64,000 nucleotides of DNA from Mycoplasma haemocanis str. Illinois (GCF_000238995.1 NC_016638.1:558001-622000); one strand, 5' to 3'; shown: positions 42,764-52,441, counted from the first letter of the stretch. The notes: generated from the letters alone by a model not told the origin. Made by a program: numbers and translations.

Positions 42764-43627
42764 CTACTTACTTACAAAACACCTACTCTTCAACTTTCCT
42801 AAATCATCACCCAAAGAATGTATCTTTGCAGTGTTTAAATTCTTACCATTGCATCATTGCTTTAACTTATCAGCTCCTCCATTATCTTGAGTAGTTCCAA
42901 TATCAGTATCCAAGGAGGAATCTTTCCCTTCAGACTTTAAAGAGGAAAATTTAGCAGCTCAACCACCTTCGGGGACGGTCTTAAAACCTTGTTTATCCAT
43001 AAATCCACTTAGAGTTGCATCTGGCCTAGTACATCAAGCTTTAGCTCTCTTTAAGTCATCTCCATGAGGAGCTTTCACCTTCAAAGACTCACACCAAGTC
43101 TTAACCTTTCCGTGAGCAGTATCTAAAGGAGTAGTATTGCTAAAGTCAGATGCAGAAGTCTTTATGGAATTTACAAAATCCTCAGACCCCTTATTAAGGG
43201 TAAATAAATTCTTAAAGTCATCATCTCCGGAAGCAAACTCCCTATCTTCAAAATCAAACTGCATTTCTATGGTTGTTAATTCTGGTCTTAAGCATCACTT
43301 CTTAGCTTTTTCGTAAGAGTCTTCATATTTAGAATCACTAGCAGACACACTTAACAAAGAAGAACACTCCCTTTTTATACTGGGTCCCGCTTCTGACTTA
43401 CTACTTCCAGAAGCAAAAGAAGAGAAGCCTTCTAAATTATGTCTAGCCAAATAAATAGCTCTCCAAACGCCATCTTTACTCACATCTGCAACTGTATAAC
43501 CTTCTCAAATTAGACGACTTTTAACATCAACCGGTTTATTTACATTTTGAAGAACAAAAAATCCTCCAGCAGCAACAGTACCTGTCGCAGCCACTCCCGC
43601 CAGACCTTTAAAAAATAAAGACTTCAT
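42764..43627 (-). CDS. Family L3 three-module surface-type protein
   Basis: 287 aa. GLAGVAATGTVAAGGFFVL, PVDVKSRLIWEGYTVADVSKDGVW, ECSSLLSVSASDSKY..KKWCLRPELTTIEMQFDFEDREFASGDDDFKNLFTLNKG; TWCESLKVKAPHGDDLKRAKAWCTRP; QWCNGKNLNTAKIHSLGDDLGKLKSRCFVSK. Same L2 neighbour and two-base spacing as the preceding L3/L2 pair. Confidence 0.92.
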
Positions 43628-43736
43628 TGATAGAAAAAAATTTCACTAATCTTTTAACTTCAAAAGGACAATATATTTTCCTTTTAGGAGGTTAGAAAAT
43701 CCAAAACTTAACATCTACTTTTTATAGTCTAAAGTT
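43628..43736. promoter_or_regulatory. Divergent L3/J promoter region with shared element
   Basis: 109 bases with GGACAATATATTTTCC (43666-43681), matching the other two L3/J gaps, followed by TTTTAGGAGG, a Shine-Dalgarno-like run but 45 bases or more before the GTG used. An A7 run lies near the L3 side. Confidence 0.4.
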
Positions 43737-44351
43737 GTGAATGTAGCTTTAAAAGCCTCTATGGCTCTGGTTGGAACTGCGGGAGTAACTGGAGGAGGTG
43801 TATTTATTCACAGGCTGATAAATAGAAATACCATATCTAAGAATATAAATCCCAGCCACTTACTTAAATCCAATGAGGCGGACAAATGATCTCATAGAGT
43901 CCAATTGATAAAAGCTGCTTCTGAAAGCGATCTATCTAAGGATCTTCTTTCTGAGAAAAACAGGAAATCAGATTTCTCTGTGGATGACTTAAAAAAGTGA
44001 TGTTTAGAAAGCTTAGAGTCGGATTTCCTAGGAAAGGAGGATAAAAGATTTCAAAATGTAGTTCTTTACTGTGGGATAAATATGGGAGATAAGATTACTG
44101 GAACTAAAGTAACCTCCAGCACAGAAGTTAGCGATGCTAAGTTGGGAGAGAATTTTGCAAAGTTGAAGGATAAGACTAAAGAACAACTAGTGAATGAGTT
44201 GTTCTCTATCAAAGATAAAGAAAATACTAGCTCAAAATGAGATGGAGGAGCTGCACTGAAGGAATGATGTATTAAAGCTCTAAATATGCCCTTTAAAGAA
44301 AGTCTAACCTACAACAATACTAAAGATTACTGCACTATTGTTAAACCATAG
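43737..44351 (+). CDS. Family J two-module surface-type protein, GTG start
   Basis: 204 aa. GTG 43737 gives NVALKASMALVGTAGVTGGGVFIHRLI, aligned with ATG-started paralogues; ATG 43761 would cut the membrane segment. TISKNINPSHLL, KWSHRVQLIKAA, KWCLESLESDFLGKEDKRFQNVVLYCGINMGDKITGTKVTSST, EWCIKALNMPFKESLTYNNTKDYC. Confidence 0.9.
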
Positions 44352-44353
44352 TT

Positions 44354-44947
44354 GTGAATATAGTAAGTAAGGGGGCAGTTGCTTTAGTTGGAGCAACAGG
44401 ATTAGCTGGAGGAGGAATTTTTATATCTAGGAATATAAACTGAAAGACAGAAGCAAATACTATTGCTAAGCACATTAAATCTGAATATCTGTTAAATACT
44501 TCACACAATCAGCAATGAACTCACAGAGTAGAACTTATTAAAAAGTCCAATGACGCAAATTTGAAGAGTCAATTGCTTACCGTTGAAGATCTTCAAAACT
44601 GATGTACTAATAATCTGAAAGAAGAATTCAAAGGAGAACAAGATAGTCATTTTCTAAATGTAAAGCTCTATTGTGGTCTTAATATTGGAGACAAAATTGA
44701 GGGAAGTAAAGTTACCTCCACTCTGAGCAAGGAGGATAGCAAATTAAAGGCTAATGTAGATAAGTTAGCTCAGAAAAAGAAGGAAGAGTTAGGGGAGGAG
44801 TTATCTGCAATAAAAGATAAAAATAACACCACCCCTAACTGGGAAGGAAGTGAAGCTTTAAAAGGATGATGTTTAAAGACTTTTGACTTGGCTTTTGAGG
44901 TAGGCTCTAATTATGAAAATGCAAAGCTATACTGCGTAACTAACTAA
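44354..44947 (+). CDS. Family J two-module surface-type protein, GTG start
   Basis: 197 aa. VALVGATGLAGGGIFIS, TIAKHIKSEYLL, QWTHRVELIKKS, NWCTNNLKEEFKGEQDSHFLNVKLYCGLNIGDKIEGSKVTST, GWCLKTFDLAFEVGSNYENAKLYC. About seven residues shorter than other J proteins: the SLKK-(S)L linker before LTVEDL is missing. Overlaps the convergent L2 stop by four bases in total (44944-44947). Confidence 0.9.
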
Positions 44948-45810
44948 TTACTAACACAGTACTTCTTAACTTTATTATAGGTCTCTGGATAATTATTATT
45001 CTCATAAAGCTTTCCTTCCAAATTCTTAGTACATCAAGTCTTCAATTTTTCTCCCCCTTGAATATCCTCTAACTGAGGTTGAGAATTTTCTCCTATATCA
45101 GTAAAAAAGCTAGATTCTGCTTTGTGCTTCTTAAAGCCGCGCTGTCATCCACCATCGCCCATCATCTTTAAACCATCCTTTGCCAACTTCTCTTTAATAC
45201 TTACAGGACCTTTAAGACATCAAGACTTGGAATTTTTAAGATCCAAGGGATTCACGGGTTTTTTAAGAGTTTCCTCGCATCAAGACTTTACTTTAGAAAA
45301 ATCAGCATTCGCATCCAGAGTGGAACCTGAAGCTCCATTTTTAATTGCGTTTACAAAACTCTGATCACCCTTGCTTAAAGCCAAAATACTCTTGTAATCT
45401 TCATCAGAAGATGAGAATTCGGCATCCTCAAGATGAAGATTAATTTCAATTGTCTCACTTTCGGGAATTAAACATCACTTCTTAGCCTCTTCCAAAGACT
45501 TCTGATATTCCTTTGAAGAAGCACTTATGCCCAGTAATTCATTACATCGTGCCTTCAAAAGTGGGGCAGCTGCATCCTTATCCTTGGCATTAGAAATGAA
45601 CGACGAAAAACCATCTTTAGAATGGTTTGCTAAATAGAGAGCCTTATAAACTCCCAAAGACTTTGATTCCGCAACAGACAGTCCATCCCAAACCAATTTA
45701 GACCTAACATCTGTAGGTTGTTGAGAACGAAAGGCTAAATATCCCCCGGCTCCAAGAGCCCCCACACCTCCAATTCCTATTAATAATCCTTTAGCTAAAG
45801 ACATTCCCAC
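44944..45810 (-). CDS. Family L2 three-module surface-type protein
   Basis: 288 aa. GTG 45810 overlaps the upstream TAG by one base; ATG 45804, two codons later, is an alternative. LAKGLLIGIGGVGALGAGGYLAFR, RCNELLGISASSKEY..KKWCLIPESETIEINLHLEDAEFSSSDEDYKSILAL; SWCEETLKKPVNPLDLKNSKSWCLKG; TWCTKNLEGKLYENNNYPETYNKVKKYCVSN. Confidence 0.9.
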
Positions 45811-46379
45811 TATTTAAAACCTACAGAACCTTTAAGACACAAAGCCTTAGAATTTTTAAGATCTGCATCATTCACAGGTTTTTTAAAAGTTTCCTCGCAT
45901 CAAGACTTTACTTTAGAAAAATCACCGTTTGCGGCTATATTGGAATTGAATTCTCCATTTGTAATCACACTTTCAAAAAGTGGATTATTCTTATGTGAAT
46001 CCCAAATACTCTTGTAATCCTCCTCCGAGGACAACTCATACTCATCTAAATAAAGTCTCGTTTCAATCGTCTTAGGAACTGGCACCACACATCACTTCTT
46101 AACTAATTCTTTGTAATTATCCTTAACCAGTTGTTTACACTTATCTCTTATAGAAACAGAAGCAGTATTTATATCTTCCGATCCAGTTAACGAAAAGACA
46201 GATTTAAAATTAACATCCTCTTTGTGTGTTAAAAATATCGCCTTCCATACTCCGTTCTTATTGAAATCAGCAATCGTCATCCTTTCATTTGTTGAGAGTA
46301 AGGGTTGGACAACAAAATAAGCACCCCCACAACTACCTATCACACCTGTAGTTGCTAAAAGTTTGACAGTTTTATTCAT
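45810..46379 (-). CDS. Truncated L2-type protein ending at a module boundary
   Basis: 189 aa, two modules instead of three. GVIGSCGGAYFVV is the membrane segment; KCKQLVKDNYKELVKKWCVVP, TIETRLYLDEYELSSEEDYKSIW, SWCEETFKKPVNDADLKNSKALCLKGSVGFK then TAG. The last ~50 codons are nearly the same DNA as the matching part of the next gene leftward (SWCEETLKKPVN ... WCLKG), so a partial duplication or gene conversion joined an L2 fragment to a divergent front. Trp before the last Cys is Leu. Confidence 0.88.
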
Positions 46380-46503
46380 CTATTAAACGCAAGAATCTAA
46401 ATATATTGTCTTGTTATGCTCAGTGTTTTTTATCGATTTTTTAATGGGTAATATAAGATTGCGATCACATTCCTCTTAAAGAGTGATGAAGTAGTGGAAA
46501 TTA
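46380..46503. promoter_or_regulatory. Divergent intergenic region before the lone Cys-cluster gene
   Basis: 124 bases, AT-rich, with TTGTTATGC and TAATATAAG, which could be -35/-10-like elements on +. CTCTTAAAGAG (46474-46484) is a short perfect inverted repeat close to ATG 46504. Nothing else is seen. Confidence 0.3.
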
Positions 46504-46989
46504 ATGATTGACATAAGAGCATTTAAGAATGTTTATATTCGTGTTTCCAATGCCAGAAATCCGGAACTAGTAAATCTTCTGCAAATTCATGTGTGGCCAG
46601 TTGTACATGATTTAAAGATGCTATCTAAACCAACCTTCCAATTATGCTGCGATTGTGATATGTGTTCAGATTACATATGATTAACTAAGCGTTCCTTCTC
46701 ATATGAAGACTCATGTAAGGAATCTTATAAAGCCCTTCTTCACCATCTACATGTTCACTTTAATGAGAAGAAATTAGGAATAACAAAAGGATTCGTATAC
46801 AGCGTGGTTAAGGCAGCGTATAAGAAATTTAAAGTTGTATTTCATAATTACGAAGAGCTAGCTCAAGAAAAGGGATTGCTCTATTCTCTAGGAAGAGAAG
46901 AAGATAAAAGCAAGGATTTAAAACAACTGGAATGAATCACAAGTATGGTTATTAAAGTTTCGGATCGTATGAAACAAGAAGGAAAGTAA
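46504..46989 (+). CDS. Unrecognised soluble protein with a CCxCxxC cluster
   Basis: 161 aa with two TGA Trp codons. Unlike the other genes around it, there is no N-terminal membrane segment and the two-Cys module pattern is absent. FQLCCDCDMCSDYIW near residues 53-65 could bind a metal (zinc or an iron-sulfur cluster). LHHLHVHFNEKK follows, then a basic stretch AAYKKFKVVFHNY and a charged helical C-terminus. An in-frame TAG upstream fixes ATG 46504. It stands alone between the L and M regions; a regulatory or nucleic-acid role is conceivable but unsupported. Function unknown. Confidence 0.85.
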
Positions 46990-47147
46990 CCGTGTAGTCA
47001 GAATGAATAGATTGCAGAATCTTCAATAATCAAAAAATATAAAAAATATCATTAGATGAGACTAAAGTAATAGGTCCTACTTTATAGATACCCTAAACAG
47101 AAGTGATTTTTATACAAAGGAGTTTCTAAGTAGATAGTCTTCTTAGT
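46990..47147. other. Intergenic region before the M family
   Basis: 158 AT-rich bases. AAAGGAG (47116-47122) is Shine-Dalgarno-like but about 25 bases before ATG 47148, too far for ordinary use. No supported ORF or hairpin. Confidence 0.3.
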
Positions 47148-47760
47148 ATGGTTATATCTGCAGCTAAATTGCTGAAGGTTGGGGGCCCTATATTAACTGG
47201 AATAGGAGGAGTTATAGCTACTTCTTCTTTGGTTTCTAAAAGTGCAGAGGAAAAACCAGAAGAAAGACTTAAGACTTAAGACTGCAGCTTTAAAAGATGA
47301 TGAACCTTCTATAAAAGAGTGGAAGGATCGTAACGAAAGCGATCAAGAGGGTCAAGGTGAAGGGAGTGGAGAATCCGGTTCAAAATCTGAAGGACAACAA
47401 CCACCATCTAACGATGAGGGATCAAGCTCTGCTCAAGGAGGAGATTCAAATGGTGAAAGCACGGTTGAAAGTGGTGGAGATTCTGAAGGACAAGAGGCAT
47501 CGGAAGATGGTGGTTCAGGAGAAAAAACTGATGATAAAGGAGATAGTGAGGAAGGAAGTGGTGCTGATACAGCGGATAGTTCTTCAAGTGAGGGAGTTAC
47601 AGAAAATGGATCTGCTGATGCAACTTACAATCATGCTTCCGGTACAGCTTACGGAACTAGAAATGAAGCTATGACACGACAAGAATTTGAAAGGACCGTT
47701 AAGATGAAGGATGATTTGACGAGTTTAAGAGATCAACTATCAGAACTATTCAAAACTTAA
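47148..47760 (+). pseudogene. Family M gene disrupted by a 7-bp tandem duplication
   Basis: Starts with a complete M front (KLLKVGGPILTGIGGVIATSSLVSKSAEEKPEERLKT) and then stops at TAA 47277-47279. The cause is GACTTAA repeated twice (47266-47279). With one copy removed the frame continues as TAALKDDEPSIKEWKDRNESDQEG, a Ser/Glu/Gly-rich core and the M tail (NHASGTAYGTRNEAMTRQEF) to TAA 47758-47760, matching the intact gene at 52929. A reversible slipped-strand switch is possible; an internal start would lack the membrane segment. Confidence 0.85.
47266..47283 (+). repeat. GACTTAA tandem repeat (2.6 copies) inside an M gene
   Basis: GACTTAA-GACTTAA-GACT; the paralogue at 52929 has a single unit-length sequence (GATTTAAGACT). 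The extra seven bases shift the frame and create an in-frame TAA. Confidence 0.9.
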
Positions 47761-47777
47761 GCTTTTAAATTAATACT

Positions 47778-48389
47778 GTGCCCTTAATAACCGCTAAATT
47801 ATTGAAAATTGGAGGACCGATATTGACTGGAATTGGAGGAGTGATAGCCACTTCCTCTTTGGTTTCTAAGAATGCTGAAGAGAAACTAGAAGAGAGATTT
47901 AAGACTAAGGCCCTTTCTGATGAAGATCCAAAGATAAAGGAGTGAAAAGATAGGAACGAAAGTGAACAAGAAGGGTCGGGAGATGGAAGTTCTGATGGGG
48001 GCGAAAAAAGTACAGAAGAGGGGCAAAAACACAGCCAAGGGGAGGGGGAATCACAATCTTCTGATGTATCACAAGAAGGAGGTAGTGAAGAAGCAGGAGG
48101 GGAAGGAGACAGTAAAACAAGCGAAGATGGGGATTCAAAAGCAAAGGGCGATGAACAGGGAGGAGATAATAGTGGAGATCAGGAAGATACATCTGCGGAA
48201 AGTAAAGGAGATAATGGTGGTGTCACTGAAAATGGATCTACTACTGCAGAATATAATCATGCCTCTGGTACCGCTTACGGAACACGTGATGCAGCTATGA
48301 CACATCGGGAAGTGGAAAATGCAAGGCATCTAAAGGGTGAATTAGAAACTCGATTAAATGAATTGCTACGACTAACATCAGGTAGTTAA
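47778..48389 (+). CDS. Family M acidic Ser/Gly-rich surface-type protein, GTG start
   Basis: 203 aa. GTG 47778 begins PLITAKLLKIGGPILTGIGGVIATSSLVS, the M membrane segment. KALSDEDPKIKEWKDRNESEQEG ends the conserved front (about residues 43-65); a core of Gly, Glu, Ser, Asp repeats runs to about 155; the tail GVTENGSTTAEYNHASGTAYGTRDAAMTHREVENARHL is conserved. No cysteines. The core's charge suggests an extended exposed stalk. Confidence 0.92.
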
Positions 48390-48480
48390 ACTTTCTTTTC
48401 CCGTGATTTATCACGACAATATCCATTCTTTAAATTAAAGACTAGACTGGATTTTTTAAGAAATACACAGATCTTTAGAT
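48390..48480 (+). promoter_or_regulatory. M-family spacer with recurring leader sequence
   Basis: 91 bases. AGAAATACACAGATCTTTAGA (near 48460-48480) and the preceding TTCTTTAAATTAAA recur before the M genes at 52929 and, in weaker form, 55044. Repetition suggests a shared promoter/leader copied together with the gene. Confidence 0.4.
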
Positions 48481-49098
48481 ATGTCTATATCCACTGCTAA
48501 GTTACTAAAGGTAGGTGGTCCAGCATTAACTGGAATAGGGGGAGTGATCGCTACTTCTTCTTTAGTTTCTAAGAGTGCTGAAGAAAAACCGGAGGAGAAA
48601 ATAAAGACCAGAGCTTTATCAGATGAAGATCCGACAATAAAAGAATGAAAAGATAGAAACGAAAGTGAAGAAAATCAAGGTGAAGGGGATGGAAATCCTT
48701 CTAGCGGACAAAATACTTCAGGAAGTCAAGAGGGAGAAGAAGGTAGTGAAAAAAGTTCATCGTCTGATAACTCAGATGGAAAAACAGGTGAAAAAACTGA
48801 TGGAGAACAGAGCCAGAGCGAAAAATCTGACGCAGGAGATTCTTCTACAGATGGAGGTGATGATTCGTCAAGTGATCAGGAATCCTCTTCAGAAGGTTCT
48901 GGAGCAGAACAAATATCTTCGGGGGATGGTATTACTGATAGTGGATCAGAGGATGCCAATCACAACAACGCATTAGGTAACGCTTATGGAAATATAGATA
49001 GAGCTATGACTGCTCACGAAGTTGAAAAAACCATACAGCTTAGAAATAGTTTGGAAGGATTGTTAGGAGATCTTAAGGGGTTAAATTTAGGAGATTAA
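48481..49098 (+). CDS. Family M acidic Ser/Gly-rich surface-type protein
   Basis: 205 aa. MSISTAKLLKVGGPALTGIGGVIATSSLVS, RALSDEDPTIKEWKDRNESEENQG; core rich in Ser, Asp and Glu (SSSSDNSD, DDSSSDQESSSEGSG); tail of the second type: DSGSEDANHNNALGNAYGNIDRAMTAHEVEKT. Thus M tails come in at least two kinds (HASGTAYG and NALGNAYG), combined with differing fronts. Confidence 0.92.
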
Positions 49099-49213
49099 TC
49101 TCTTCTCCCTAATTTATCTATTTCTAAAAAATCCTAAACATTGTAGTTAGGTTTACTAACAAAAAACAGGTCCCAAATCATTGGGTTCCTAGACTAAATA
49201 CAAAGATCTACTT

Positions 49214-49816
49214 ATGCCCATACTCTCCGCCAAACTTCTGAAGGTAGGTGGGCCTGTGTTAACTGGAATTGGAGGAGTGATAGCCACTTCCTCTTTGGTT
49301 TCTAAGAATGCTGAAGAGAAACTAGAAGAGAGATTTAAGACTAAGGCCCTTTCTGATGAAGATCCAAAGATAAAGGAGTGAAAAGATAGGAACGAAAGTG
49401 AACAACAAGGAGAAGGTAGTGGTGGAGAGCAAGGTTCCCAATCTGAAGGAACGCAAGACACACAAAATACTGAACCATCAACTTCTGGAAGTGGGGAAGC
49501 CGCGAATGCTGAGGGACAACAGGAAAGTACAGATACTGCTGGGGGTGAAAAAAGTTCAAGTTCAGAATCAACTAAAGAAGGGGGTGAGGAGGGTTTATCT
49601 GATGATTCAGGAACGGGAGATACCTCTACGGAGGAAGATTCTGGTGCGAATGGAGTTTCCGATGGATCATCAGATGCCGAAAACACCCATGTATTAGGTA
49701 ACAAATATGGAAGTAGAGATATAGGTATGACTCAACAAGATTTAGCAAAAACCAAACAAGTTAGAGAGGACTTAGAAAATTTAAAAAATAGACTATTAGG
49801 GCTCTTTCCTTCCTAG
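49214..49816 (+). CDS. Family M acidic Ser/Gly-rich surface-type protein
   Basis: 200 aa. MPILSAKLLKVGGPVLTGIGG, NAEEKLEERFKTKALSDEDPKIKEWKDRNESEQQGEG; core GGEQGSQSEGTQDTQ ... EGGEEGLSDDSG; a divergent tail DAENTHVLGNKYGSRDIGMTQQDL. The front (to KDRNESEQ) is nearly identical in DNA to that of the gene at 47778. TAG overlaps the converging L4 stop. Confidence 0.92.
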
Positions 49817-50688
49817 TTAAAACAACGGCTCTTAATTTTTTTAAGATCGGAGATAGCGTTTATCTCCTTAACTTTTTCTAAATCACACCACTCTTTTAAT
49901 TTAGGTCCTCCCTGGGTTCCATCGGAAGATGAAGATAATGCAGTTCCTTTCTTAATTTCATCGAATAAAGAAGAATCGGTGGATTTAATAGAATCAAACT
50001 TACTTCCTCATGAACCATCCTTTACCAGATAATATCCCTGCTTTTCAAAGAAAGCCTCTATATTAGTGGGAGTCTGTAAACAATATCTCTCATAATCGAG
50101 GACATCCTGAGATTCTGGAAACTTAACTTTAAGAGCTTCACAAAACTTCTTAACTACGTCTTTAGCTATATCTGTCGAGGTGGAAGAATCAAAAGAAGTT
50201 CCTGCCTGGCTTGACTTTTTTACTTTCTCAATAAAAGATGGGTCCTCCTTGTTCAAAACAAAAGAATCCTTTCAATCTCTATCTACAGAAGAAGGTTCCT
50301 TATCTGAAAATAGTATCTTAGTTTCAATAGTCTTAAATTGTGGAACTGTACAATAACTCCTAGCTTTAGATAAAAAATCTTCATAGTTCTCATCTCCTGA
50401 AGCGACATTTAGAATTTGCTTACAAGAAAACATAACCTTAGATCCAGCCTCCTTGTCACTATCACTTTCTAATATTCCTGCAAAACGTATAAACTCGGCA
50501 TTCCCTTTATGAGTTAGGAATATGGCTCTCCAAGCTCTAACAGAGTCTCCAACTAACTTTAATCCTTCAGATTTCAGTTTAGCTTTCACATCCTTGGGGC
50601 GACTCAAATATCAAGTTGTAATGGCAATAGTTCCGGTAGCTCCAGCCGTCCCCAATCCAGCTAAAGCTTTAATAGTTAACCCCTTCAC
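49813..50688 (-). CDS. Family L4 three-module surface-type protein, GTG start
   Basis: 291 aa. GTG 50688, LTIKALAGLGTAGATGTIAITTWYL; RPKDVKAKLKSEGLKLVGDS, SCKQILNVASGDENYEDFLSKARSYCTVPQFKTIETKILF; KFCEALKVKFPESQDVLDYERYCLQTPTNIEAFFEKQGYYLV; EWCDLEKVKEINAISDLKKIKSRCFN. L4 keeps three modules but mostly replaces Trp before Cys by Tyr, Phe or Arg. It interrupts the M cluster. Confidence 0.9.
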
Positions 50689-50774
50689 AATTCTCCACTT
50701 CTAATACCAATACTTAGCTTTTAGGAATAAATTAAAAGTCATGTTCCATTCGTTTTACATTAAGAATCCTTTTA
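50689..50774. promoter_or_regulatory. Divergent L4/M intergenic region
   Basis: 86 AT-rich bases separating divergent starts; no Shine-Dalgarno before ATG 50775. Candidate two-way promoter by position only. Confidence 0.3.
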
Positions 50775-51401
50775 ATGTCAATACTCACTTCTAAACTACT
50801 TAAAATTGGCGGCCCCACCTTAACGGGAATAGGAGGTGTCATCGCTACTTCATCTCTCATCTCTAAAAGTGCTAAGGAAAAGCGGGACGAGAAAATAAAG
50901 ACTAAAGCTCTTTCTGATGAAGATCCAACAATAAAAGAATGGAAGGACAGAAATGAAAGTGATCAAGAAGGCAATGGTGATGGAAGTCCTACTAGCGGCT
51001 CAGAATCTTCCGACACCGAACAAAAACAGGGAGAGGGAGCAGCATCACAAACGTCTAGCACCTCAACGGAAAGTGAAGGAACAACAACAGACCAAGATGA
51101 ATCGTCATCAGAACCAGCTGAGGGTCAGAGTGAAGCATCACAAGGCGCTGAATCAAAAGAGAATGAAGACCAACAAAGTGAGCATCAAAGCTCTAGTGAT
51201 GAGCAAGATGTCTCAAATAATAATGGTGTCACTGAAAGTGGATCTACTACCGCAGAAAATAATCATGCCTCTGGTACTGCCTACGGAAATATGGATAGAG
51301 CTATGACACAACAGGAATTAACTCAAGTCCAATTAACTATGGACAGTCTAAAAGATCTAAAAAATCAATTATCCCAAATACCAGGGATTGACTTTAGTTA
51401 A
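50775..51401 (+). CDS. Family M acidic Ser/Gly-rich surface-type protein
   Basis: 208 aa. MSILTSKLLKIGGPTLTGIGGVIATSSLIS, KALSDEDPTIKEWKDRNESDQEGNGDG; core with more Gln and Thr than its relatives (TEQKQGEGAASQTSSTSTESEGTTTD); tail GVTESGSTTAENNHASGTAYGNMDRAMTQQEL. The tail mixes HASGTAYG with the NxDRAMT ending of the other tail kind, as in a recombinant. Confidence 0.93.
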   Translation: MSILTSKLLKIGGPTLTGIGGVIATSSLISKSAKEKRDEKIKTKALSDEDPTIKEWKDRNESDQEGNGDGSPTSGSESSDTEQKQGEGAASQTSSTSTESEGTTTDQDESSSEPAEGQSEASQGAESKENEDQQSEHQSSSDEQDVSNNNGVTESGSTTAENNHASGTAYGNMDRAMTQQELTQVQLTMDSLKDLKNQLSQIPGIDFS

Positions 51402-51411
51402 AGAATTAGAC

Positions 51412-52023
51412 ATGCCCATATCTACTTTCAAATGATTAAAGATTGTTGGGCCAGTATTAACAGGTATTGGTGGAATAATTGCCACCTCATCGCTTATCTC
51501 TAAGAGTGCAGAGGAAAAACCAGAAGAGAAGTTAAAGACTAAAGCTCTTACGGATGAAGATCCAACAATAAAAGAATGAAAAGATAGGAACGAAAGTGAA
51601 GGAAATCAGGGAGAGGGGGATGGAAATCCTTCCAGCGACTCAGATACTTCAAATGGAGGAAATCAAAATGAAACACAACCGAAAAATGGGAAAGAATCAA
51701 CATCTGAAGGTCAAGGTAAAAATGAGGGAACAGAAACTTCTACAAGTGATGAAGAATCTGGAGCAGAAAGTTCTTCCAAAGAGGGAGGTGATGCATCTAT
51801 ATCAGATACAGGAGAGGGTTCCGAAGGAGTTTCTGAAGAAGAATCTTCCGGTAATGGTGTTACCGATATTGGATCAAAGGAGGCTGATTACAACCACGCA
51901 TTAGGTAACGCTTATGGAAATATAGATAGAGCTATGACTGCTCACGAAGTTGAAAAAACCAAACAACTTAAAAGTAACTTAGAGGGATTATTAGGAGATC
52001 TTAGAGGACTAGTACTAAATTAA
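51412..52023 (+). CDS. Family M acidic Ser/Gly-rich surface-type protein
   Basis: 203 aa. MPISTFKWLKIVGPVLTGIGGIIATSSLIS (a Trp inside the leader, TGA), KALTDEDPTIKEWKDRNESEGNQG; core DTSNGGNQNETQPKNGKEST; tail ADYNHALGNAYGNIDRAMTAHEVEKTKQLKSNLEGLLGDL. The last ~130 bases are nearly the same as those of the gene at 53558. Confidence 0.92.
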
Positions 52024-52074
52024 TTTTCCCTGCTTATCTGTTGCGAAAAACAGACCAACAGTTCCGATATTCAA

Positions 52075-52441
52075 TTTCACATAAGACTCCTTAAAAGGCA
52101 GAGGAGAATTTCAGAATAAATAAGTTATTATCCACTTCGTAGAATAGGGGATCCTAAACATAATTTTTGGATAAGAGGTTTGGTTTGCTAGTCATCATCC
52201 TTAGAGAACACGCAAATATCTGCTTATGCCTATACTCTACGCTAAGCTTCTGAAGGTAGGTGGCCCTATATTAACTGGAATTGGGGGAGTGATAGCCACT
52301 TCCTCTTTGGTTTCTAAAAATGCTGAAGAGAAACTAGAAGATCGATTTAAGACCAAGGCCCTTTCTGATGAAGATCCAACAATAAAGGAGTGAAAGGATA
52401 GAAATGAAAGTGATCAAGAAGGGGATGGTGAGGGAAGTCCT
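52075..52441 (+). repeat. Long direct repeat, copy 1 (spacer plus front of an M gene)
   Basis: About 367 bases matching 54202-54568 at a constant offset of 2127 without gaps and with only scattered base differences. It covers the intergenic DNA, the ATG 52226 and the conserved front through GSPD/GSPN. Identity collapses in the core. Confidence 0.9.

Noticed and set aside
43295-43483. Internal Met starts giving short L or C proteins (also 8201-8440, 60328-60675)
   Set aside because: Each is the middle of a longer frame continuous through TGA Trp codons, with a proper membrane segment upstream.
43684-43691. AGGAGG-like run at 43687 as ribosome-binding site for the J gene
   Set aside because: It lies about 45 bases or more before the GTG start and no ATG/GTG with an open frame follows at normal spacing.
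49189-49704. Long - strand open frames rich in Pro/Ser opposite the M genes (also 52414-52668, 54541-54804, 55241-55495)
   Set aside because: They lie antisense to M cores; the Ser/Glu/Gly codon bias of the + genes leaves few stops on the other strand. They have no membrane segment, no paralogous start and no independent spacing.
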